This document shows, piece by piece, positions 1 to 7,200 of a DNA stretch of 12,703 bases. Within the stretch, counting starts at the first letter, position 1, and every line of letters starts with the position of its first letter. Made by a program: the position numbers and the translations under genes. The notes below the pieces were generated by a model. It was given only the letters and a program-made list of their open reading frames with translations, made no database searches and was not told where the DNA came from. The stretch lies in assembly GCA_035591015.1 (NCBI GenBank), contig JAXIUW010182181.1, forward strand, positions 1 to 12,703, read 5' to 3'. This DNA comes from Cephalothrix simula. Lineage: Eukaryota > Nemertea > Palaeonemertea > Archinemertea > Cephalotrichidae.

Positions 1-439
1 AATGTACCAAATTCGTGCATCCACTATTTTTTACGATTTTTTGAAAGTGGCACTTTTTCCTATCTTTTGTGTACTAAATTAAAGGGTGTAGTCTACAATA
101 GAATACAAAGTGCTAATTACCCCCATAACAATTGAATTTTCGCGCCGTATAAACCTCTGGACATGTATGAGTTTGTTCCTGGAGTATTATTTGCATGTTA
201 ATCCTTCCGGCTCAGGATGTAATAAAGACAACCATCGCACATATCGCCGTAGGTTTTACGTGTGGTAATTGTGAAGCCTTTTAAACGTCGAATGACGAAA
301 AGACTTAACTTGTTTTTCTACACAAACGACGAATAACGCGACGAACGGATTTTACCCGCGGCCGAAAACGATGAAAGACGCAGTTCGTCTAAGCAGGGAT
401 CAAGATTTTTAAAATATAACATCCATTTTCGCGGAAGGA
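1..439. other. Non-coding stretch
   Basis: No open frame, RNA gene or clear repeat. It is less AT-rich than most of the window around 280-380, with several CGACGAA-type words, but I see no structure there. Confidence 0.5.
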
Positions 440-771
440 AAAACAAATCGGTTTCCGGGATACTTTCTGAGATATGGGGATGCTACCTTTTGCGTGAATC
501 AAAAAGTTTTCGGTGTAGTGCCATTCTGTGGGGCCACTTTTATATAAACTATGTGCATTCTAGCTGTGTACGATTAAATTTTAAAAAATGGGTAAATTAA
601 GTTTATACCTCTGAAATGCCACATTTGAAAACTTAGATATGTCTCCACGGTTTTAAAGAAAATTGACCCTCGACTATCGTCAGATTTTTGACTCGAACAT
701 GCGCATACTGATTTTTAACACTGCGCATGCACGTATCTCAGAAAGTAGCCTGGAAAGATTTGCTTTTTTTC
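440..771. repeat. Second foldback repeat with diverged arms
   Basis: Bases 440-484 match the reverse complement of about 727-771: both contain CAAATC, TTTCC, then TACTTTCTGAGATA and a following ATGC. The identity is good but clearly lower than in the neighbouring element, suggesting an older copy. The ends are fuzzy and I found no target duplication, so element class is unknown. Confidence 0.55.
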
Positions 772-905
772 AAATTTTACAATCATTACATCCCACTCGT
801 TCAGTTTCCTGAAAAACTGGCTATGATATACTTTGAAAATCATGCACGAACGGTCGTTAATCAATATACATGAGCGTCGAACAAAACACGGCATAACGGG
901 GTTAC

Positions 906-1243
906 TTAAACCCTGAACAGAAACTATTCTTGTAATTTTGTCCTACAAAATTCAAAGTTTGGATCCAAATTTTTAATAGTGAGCTGCATGTATTTATTAT
1001 TTACCTAACTCCTGTTGATAATATGATGGTTTATTTGAAATAATATCTTTAGAACTTTATTTTGTCAGAATGACTTTGAAAATATAGGTAAATTAGTATG
1101 TGAAAGACAAATATATTTCTGTCAAAATTTACCTAATTATGAATTAGGTAAATAATAAATACATGCAGCTCACTTTGAAAAATGATCCAAACTTTGAATT
1201 TTGTACGACAAAGTTCCAAGAATAGTTTCTGTTCGGGGTTTAA
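906..1243. mobile_element. Foldback MITE with about 100-bp arms and TTAA ends
   Basis: The left arm (906-1009) and the reverse complement of the right arm (1141-1243) run in parallel from the ends inward. Both start TTAAACCC, share GAACAGAAACTATTCTTG, ACAAAATTCAAAGTTTGGAT and GTGAGCTGCATGTATTTATT, and end in TTACCTAA. The spacer is about 130 bp and has its own inverted repeats. The outermost bases on both sides are TTAA, which would match the TTAA target used by piggyBac-type elements (and by Kolobok); because TTAA is itself symmetric it could instead belong to the arms. No coding sequence, so non-autonomous. Confidence 0.75.
1085..1149. repeat. Nested AGGTAAATT/AATTTACCT palindromes inside the 906-1243 element
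   Basis: TAGGTAAATT at 1085-1094 pairs with AATTTACCTA at 1126-1135, and ACCTAATT at 1131-1138 pairs with AATTAGGT at 1142-1149 across three bases. The same AGGTAAAT/ATTTACCT word closes the inner ends of the long arms. Confidence 0.6.
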
Positions 1244-1737
1244 TCCCTTTTCTTAAACCCAGCTATCACCACCTTATTATTCATTAGTTAAATCGTCAGT
1301 CGAACGACGCCATTTTGTGAATACTTTAGTTACGTACATTGACGTGGTCTTACGTCAAACGTGTAGCAAAGTGTCGAACGTGAACGAATCGTGATTGTTT
1401 GACCGATGTGATGTTTTTAAGGCAAGTTGAATGTTTGACGTACGGAGGCCAGGGTGAATAGTCTTATACAGCGATGCGCAAAACGTCGAACTAGCGTCTC
1501 CGGCCCTGGGGGATGCATTTTTTAAAAGGGGTGATGGACGAGTTCAGTCGACCACTTCAGTATATGTAAGGAAGAATCCTTAACTGGGTAAATGATCGAG
1601 TATAGATTCCATCTTCATGCCCAAGGAAAAAATCTTTGATATCGGTTTGTAATTTTTTACCTTGGCTTTATCCGTTTTTTGAGCTTCGGGAATGATGTTT
1701 AACCCCTCTATTCTCCGTATGTCTATAGAAAAACATC
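1244..1737. other. Non-coding stretch between repeat elements
   Basis: No coding frame or RNA gene. A short segment (1528-1548, GGGGTGATGGACGAGTTCAG) recurs in diverged form at 2102-2120. Otherwise nothing recognisable. Confidence 0.5.
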
Positions 1738-1803
1738 CCACATGAGAGCGGACGAAACGTGTAGATCATGTGTCCGACACGCTAACCGCTACGCCAGATC
1801 AGC
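1738..1803 (-). repeat. Degenerate tRNA-like fragment, possible SINE head or tRNA pseudogene
   Basis: On the minus strand 1796-1778 reads TGGCGTAGCGGTTAGCGTG, very close to the D-arm/A-box part of a eukaryotic tRNA, and it is followed by a GTCGGACACATGATC anticodon-arm-like segment. The TTCGTCC further on is only a weak B-box match and the arms do not fold properly, so this is not an intact tRNA gene. Confidence 0.4.
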
Positions 1804-2029
1804 TCGCTGAGTCTAAAGGAATCTATTCTGCTTAAATCTTAAATCCGGCAAAGCTTAAGCAAGTCTATTATGATTGGCCGAGAGTGCGAGAAGTCACAGG
1901 AATTAATTTGGTTTGGTCCTTTCTAAAAGTTGGTAGCTTAGATAAAAATTTGAAACAAACTGGATTCCGAGGTAACGAGATGGGGCGATCCCATATTATT
2001 CCACTCTTTCGGGGGCATGGACTAGTCTT

Positions 2030-2064
2030 TAGGCGTGGTGGTAGAGCCCATTTCGATTCCGGGT
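2030..2064 (+). repeat. tRNA-like promoter fragment (A-box and B-box words too close together)
   Basis: GGCGTGGTGGTAGAGC (2032-2047) resembles an A box and TTTCGATTCCGGG (2051-2063) resembles a B box, but the two nearly touch, whereas a tRNA needs about 30 or more bases between them. It may be a collapsed tRNA-derived SINE remnant, or chance. Confidence 0.25.
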
Positions 2065-2069
2065 AGTTA

Positions 2070-3037
2070 AGTTTCTTTTTTTAGGGCATATTCATTCAGT
2101 CGGGGGTGGACGAATTCAATTAAGTTCTTTATTATTGATCATTATTGCTCAGACTAGCTACTTTTTGAAACAACTAAAAAAGACAATAATTTATTTATAC
2201 TAAGCATTTTATTTAATTCGACTGGCATAATCAGAAACACATTTATACATAATTTGACCTTCGAAAGACCATAACCACTATATTACCCTGCATTTCCATT
2301 GCTGTCCAGATCATAATTATAGTTTTATTAGTTTACAAGATTTAGGCGCCATATTGAATTCATGACGTCACAAAGATAATTTTTCAAATAACATGCCAAT
2401 ATCTCGTCGATTAAAAGGAAACGTTTATATAAATTAACATAATCTATCACTTGTGCGTAGCACAACGTGTGTAACATTTTTTAACACATATATATATATA
2501 TACATAACGTGTCAACAATTTATAACCATTTAAAAGTTTGAAAACTATATTCTAGTACCTAGCACTTATATTATTTGGAGTCAATAAAATTGGGAAAAAA
2601 TAGATAAAAATTAGTAAAAAACTTATAAATCGTTAATTCTAGAGGACATAGAAAAAGTAGACTTAAGTACAATGATTACATGATATTATTTGATTTGTAG
2701 AAGTTTATGTATTGCTACAAAAACTTTTTGAAAATAGTTAATTATTAAATAACTATTGACTGAATACATCGACTGGAATGTACGTAACATCTATTCAAAA
2801 ACCCGTGCTATTTTTTGTACAGAATGCAAAAACTAGATTCGTATTTTACAGATAGAAAAGATAATTTTTAACAATAAAAGCACATATAAAATTATGACTG
2901 ATAAATTTTAGCTTATGAATGAAACATTATGTCATGGGGGGAAAATGATGTTGTATTTCAGATTTGTATTTGAAAAAAAAATTAAATAATGATATCAAAT
3001 TAAAATCAAATTGTGACTAGGAAATTATAACAGTTTT
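2070..3037. other. AT-rich intergenic DNA
   Basis: No open frame of note. It holds a short (AT)n run at 2488-2502 bracketed by AACGTGT words; otherwise nothing recognisable. Confidence 0.5.
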
Positions 3038-3058
3038 CGGAAAATTGTAAATTTTCCG
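3038..3058. repeat. Perfect 9-bp stem hairpin
   Basis: CGGAAAATT, a three-base loop, then AATTTTCCG. It lies 14 bp upstream of a TATA-like sequence. Whether it acts as DNA site, RNA hairpin or nothing cannot be judged. Confidence 0.5.
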
Positions 3059-3071
3059 TCATAAAGCACTA

Positions 3072-3080
3072 TATATAAAG
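3072..3080 (+). promoter_or_regulatory. TATA-box-like sequence
   Basis: TATATAAAG is a good match to the eukaryotic TATA box. No convincing gene follows on the plus strand, and in AT-rich DNA the word is expected by chance at some rate, so this is weak. Confidence 0.2.
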
Positions 3081-3140
3081 GCTAGAAGTCTTGTCTAATC
3101 GTAGCACCTAAAAACCACCACTAACTACTTTGAGATCCTT

Positions 3141-3200
3141 TATTCAAGACTCACAAAAAGTATTCAAGACCAACAAAAATTATTGAAGACTCTCAAGTCA
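3141..3200 (+). repeat. Three tandem 20-bp units
   Basis: TATTCAAGACTCACAAAAAG, TATTCAAGACCAACAAAAAT and TATTGAAGACTCTCAAGTCA sit end to end with an exact period of 20. The first two differ at only a few positions; the third keeps the TATT.AAGAC start. Confidence 0.7.
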
Positions 3201-3259
3201 AAAATAAATGGAAGTGATAAAATAGTTCTAAAATGATATTAACATTTCAAGTTCCTTGT

Positions 3260-3265
3260 TTTATT
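3260..3265 (-). promoter_or_regulatory. Possible polyadenylation signal of the hyccin gene (AATAAA)
   Basis: The first canonical minus-strand AATAAA found downstream of the stop codon lies here, about 475 bases beyond the stop. Nothing else confirms it, and in AT-rich DNA such hexamers occur by chance. A second AATAAA (minus strand) is at 3144-3139. Confidence 0.25.
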
Positions 3266-3738
3266 TCAGTGTACGACTTTAAAATAAAAGATTTCTTTGA
3301 AGAACATAATTAACCTTAATGTAATTCATATTCTATTACTCAATGCTCCAGGGTGACATTTCTTCTTTGATTGATGGTGAAAAGGTGTTAAAACGGAATA
3401 ATTTGACTCATCATTCAAATGCAAAAACATCACTTTATACTGAATTTTTGCATTCATTAAAATTTTTCTTTTTCAAATTCACAAATTATTATTTCAAAAA
3501 TATCAATTTCACACTTTTTCAAAATTCCATTTTCACATTAAAAAGGTATAAGATATTTTTCGCCCAGTACAACAGATTCCTGTAAAAACATTCGATCGGC
3601 TTTTTTCGTCACAATACAAAATCTGCTCTACTGGACATAAACATACCTCTACAAAAATTGTAAGTTACTAAGACAAAACAAGGAACTAAATTAGATAAAT
3701 TAAAATATCACAAATCGGCTTAACGCCAAATTCATACA
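3266..3738 (-). other. Probable 3' UTR and downstream flank of the hyccin gene
   Basis: AT-rich, no convincing coding frame on either strand. It holds an imperfect inverted pair (3564-3584 and 3615-3634, stems CCAGTA..CAGATT) and one arm of a 13-bp inverted repeat (3676-3688). The end of the UTR is not defined by the sequence. Confidence 0.4.
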
Positions 3739-4205
3739 CTATATATCTGTAATTATTGAACCTGAATTGGGCCTTGCCTGATTAACCTTTTTTTCCCTTA
3801 ATTTTACCGGAGGATCATCGTTTAATTCTCCGATATCCTCATCATTTAATTTTGGATTATTCCAAGAATACTCCGATGTTTTTGTGTATGATTTCAATTC
3901 AACATTGTCTGTGTACTTTTCTTTTTCTTGGCCTTTAATAGAAAGGCTGACTCTTCGCTCATTTGAATCCGAGTCACCGTTTTGATGAGCAAGTTTAACA
4001 TGACCTTTTTTATGACTTTTAGAGTCTTTATCCTTTTTTTCACCTTTCTTCAAGACTGATTTCAGCGAAATTTTCGAGGAAGAAGATTTGCTTTTTTCTT
4101 CTTTTTTCTCCGAACCTTCATTGCTGTCTTCGGACACCACTGATGGTGGGTTTGCATTGGTTAAAGACGTATTATCATCATCATCGCTTGGTACAGCGAT
4201 ATCGT
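3739..4205 (-). CDS. FAM126A: Hyccin last exon (charged C-terminal tail and stop)
   Basis: Acceptor tttataattttcag|ACGATATCG at 4205; stop TAG at 3741-3739. It encodes 154 residues starting D-I-A-V-P-S followed by an Asp run (DDDD), then a strongly Lys/Ser/Glu-rich tract (SNEGSEKKEEKSKSSSSK), a second Lys-rich tract (KKGEKKDKDSKSHKKGH), and an Arg/Asn/Pro end finishing GSIITDI. The tail looks disordered, as hyccin tails are. It contains the basic phosphorylation-type motif RRVS. Recognition as hyccin depends on the upstream exons and the phase match (G|AC), because this tail is poorly conserved. Confidence 0.85.
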
Positions 4206-7200
4206 CTGAAAATTATAAAAATATTATTAAGCCATGTGTTTGTTTTCCGAGATTGCGCAGTGCCCCTTCAGAAGATAGACTGGCCACCGAGTGCCATCAT
4301 TGTCTTATTATTACCGATGTGAAAGGGATACCTGCCTGGGCCGGGGGGAGTCGTCGTGAAAATGGTAAAATTCAGAAAAATCACCCACCCACACCTAACT
4401 AGTCTGACATAAATCTTAACTAATCTGACAAAATCTGATGGACACCCACCCTATAAGCTGACAATATTTAACTAATCTGACACCAATAAAATAAAAAATG
4501 ACCCCACCCCAAATTTTATTCCTGAAATTTTTATTATATTTCTAGTAAAACCCACCAACTAGCTTGACGTCAGACTAGTTTCCCGCAGATCCCAAACACC
4601 CACTCCACCCATACAATTGTCCAGGGGAATGTCCAGGGATAAATGTCCTCCCTCAGTGTATGATAGGTTATACAAATACGACAAAAATCCCAGCGGACAA
4701 TGATTCCTATCACACCGGTACCGATGGTAGAGAGCGGACAGCCTTTCTTGCTCGACTCTGCGACCACTATTAACCGAAGTCAACGTTTCTTAACCTAAAT
4801 TTTTTTGGTATTTATTTTTTATAAATATTTAACATCTTTATTCTACACATGCCTAAAATAACTCTCGAAGACATTTTGGGTCAACTGAAGAAATTGGTGA
4901 AATAGTTCCTTAGTGAAGGTAAATACAATTTGTGATTAGGTCTTTTAAGTTACAGTAGCAGGTTGACAGGATGAAATGTCCATCATTTGAAAGATATACA
5001 ATGTATACATTCATTATTTATGCGATATATTTTGGAAAATGGTTTGGTATACCTATTTTTAGTCGACCGGTCAATCTATTTTAACCTTCTTTTCACAGGT
5101 CAACCTGCATGTAAACCTGTCTACTCATCAAATAAAACAATAACTTTATATATCTGATTTTGGCTTCTATGGATACGACGGAGTAATACAATAATATTGT
5201 TGCCAAAATATTTAACCAGATTAACTTCAATTGAGCAGAAATTTCATTTCCTCCCATGATCCCTTACGACGAAAAATTCTGTATAAATTTTCAACTGTGT
5301 TAAATGTTACATTTATATTTCATATTCCCAGAAATATGCCTGCGGGAGCTTCGTGACTGATCAAATTAGCAACTGTTAGTTTCCTATTTATCTTTTGTCA
5401 CGTAACCGTAAACCAGCGTAAATAATATTACTACCGAGGTAATAATAAATAATTTCCAGTAATTTACCTGGTAATTTACGAGCTCTGAATGAGGCATTCG
5501 TGATGGCGTTTTTAGTGAAAGAACTTGTTGATGTTGAAGGTGTTAAGGCAATACTAAGACCCATTTCACCATCTTGTAAACGGCCTGGTCCCCTACTCTT
5601 TTGCAACGAGTTATGAATAGCATTAGTGACCTAAAACAAAAAATAAGTAATTAACGTTTCATTAATCCATCCGCCGCCCAGATCAAAAAATATCTGAGGG
5701 AATTTTCGCTATAAAAGAATTTTGACATATAATTTTTATAGCATCGAATGTCGGCCCACTTGAAATTCAATATGGCGGCCATTTTAAAATTAAAAATGGC
5801 GGCCGAATTACATTGAAATAAAGGGATATCTCGATGATAAATTGATATAGCAAACGCCACAATTGAATTGAATTGAATTGAATTGAATTGAATTGAATTA
5901 TGTATACATGTAATTACTCATGTTGGACATGAAACTTGCGGCGACCATCTTAAAATTCAAAATGGCAGACGCAAAATTCTGTTAAAAAAGATTAATTTCA
6001 TACTTCATTCACCCTGATCCACCCTATTCGATGATTCTACGGAAATATTTATAACCAATTCTATCAAAAAATGCAAATTAATCAAATTTTTTATACACGT
6101 ATTTCACCTCTTCGACGATTCGACGGAACTTAAAACTTTATCTTTAATTTTGCGATAAAAAAGTTAAATATGGATGAATTAGACGAATGTTAATGATTTT
6201 TCTAAATAACTCTTAACGAGCGAGAAAAACATTTATGAAATATGAATCATTCGTCAATATTATACATTAAAAACATGGAGAGTCCGATATCTGATGGTTT
6301 ATTCTAATGGAATTTTTCAATAAATACGCCTTTGCCAAAGGCTTTTTTCAAAACACTAAGAATAAAAATTAATCGCATCCTATTTTTTATGGATTTCTAA
6401 AAATTGTTATATTTTAAGACAATTTCAATTAATGAAAATTTTTTTAAAGAACTTAGTCAAGAAATTCTGAAGTCTTGATTTGGAGCCTTGAGGTTGAATT
6501 AAGCATCGATTGATGAAAATGTCAATGCAACGTAACAAGAATTGCCTGAAGTCCGACCGCTAATGATCAGTAGTCAGTTAAGTTAGTTAGAGTATCGATT
6601 TAACAAATTTATCCGACTGTCAGTTGCAGTCCGACGTCTGACAACTGCATCATTTGAATGCCTGGTACAGATGCTGAGAATATCGACAAAACTGCCATGA
6701 GACGCTTTGCGAATATTTCCAGGTGAGCCGTTATGACGTTAAATTTAAAATCGACAAATCAGACGTCATGCTTGATATCAATAACCAATCGCATAAGACT
6801 TAGAAGGAAGCAAATTGAATTACCAAGTTTATGCTCCAAGGGTTAATCGCCGATTTCACGCACAAGAATCGCCCGATTACGTGCTTAACCAGTAAGAAAA
6901 CCTAGTCGCTAATGAGATATCTAAAACCGAGCTCATTCTTAAAGGCACTTGTAAAACAGAGATGTCTCCGCTCTCCATCACAAAGCTGTATCCTTTAAGG
7001 AAATAAGTAAAAATGGACATCCTTGACGTTGATATAAAAGACGCTGTCGCCCTCTTTTAGAAAAAAAAATAACGACATTAAAGATACTTACGAGTAAAAC
7101 ATTGGCATAGAGTTCATAACTTGCTCTTTCTTGAATTGCTGATACAGCTTGCGTTCCGAGCTCAGGATTGGAATTATATCTGAGAATACAAATAAACAAA

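Larger units (their letters stand above)
5631..7091 (-). other. Hyccin intron between exons c and d (1461 bp)
   Basis: Bounded by GTAAGT and ttgttttag on the minus strand. It holds the (AATTG)n microsatellite (5861-5899) and two copies of a 30-bp near-palindrome rich in ATGGC/GCCAT (5775-5804 and 5941-5970). From about 5970 to 7091 I see only AT-rich non-coding sequence. Confidence 0.8.

Noticed and set aside
1738-1803. Functional tRNA gene
   Set aside because: Only the A-box part is good; the B box is weak and the acceptor and T arms do not pair.
1884-2066. 60-codon plus-strand frame
   Set aside because: No ATG start, overlaps the tRNA-like fragment, and no recognisable domain.
3343-3585. 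80-codon plus-strand frame rich in Phe, Asn and Lys
   Set aside because: Composition is what AT-rich DNA gives by chance; it overlaps the probable hyccin 3' UTR on the other strand and matches nothing known to me.
4088-4402. 104-codon plus-strand frame
   Set aside because: Its first part is antisense to the hyccin last exon and the rest runs into intron repeat DNA.
4559-4783. Two overlapping minus-strand frames (74 and 65 codons)
   Set aside because: They lie inside an intron, overlap in different frames and show no recognisable domain; probably repeat-derived.
5651-5860. 69-codon minus-strand frame
   Set aside because: It reads through the GCCAT near-palindrome and intron sequence just beyond a confirmed acceptor.
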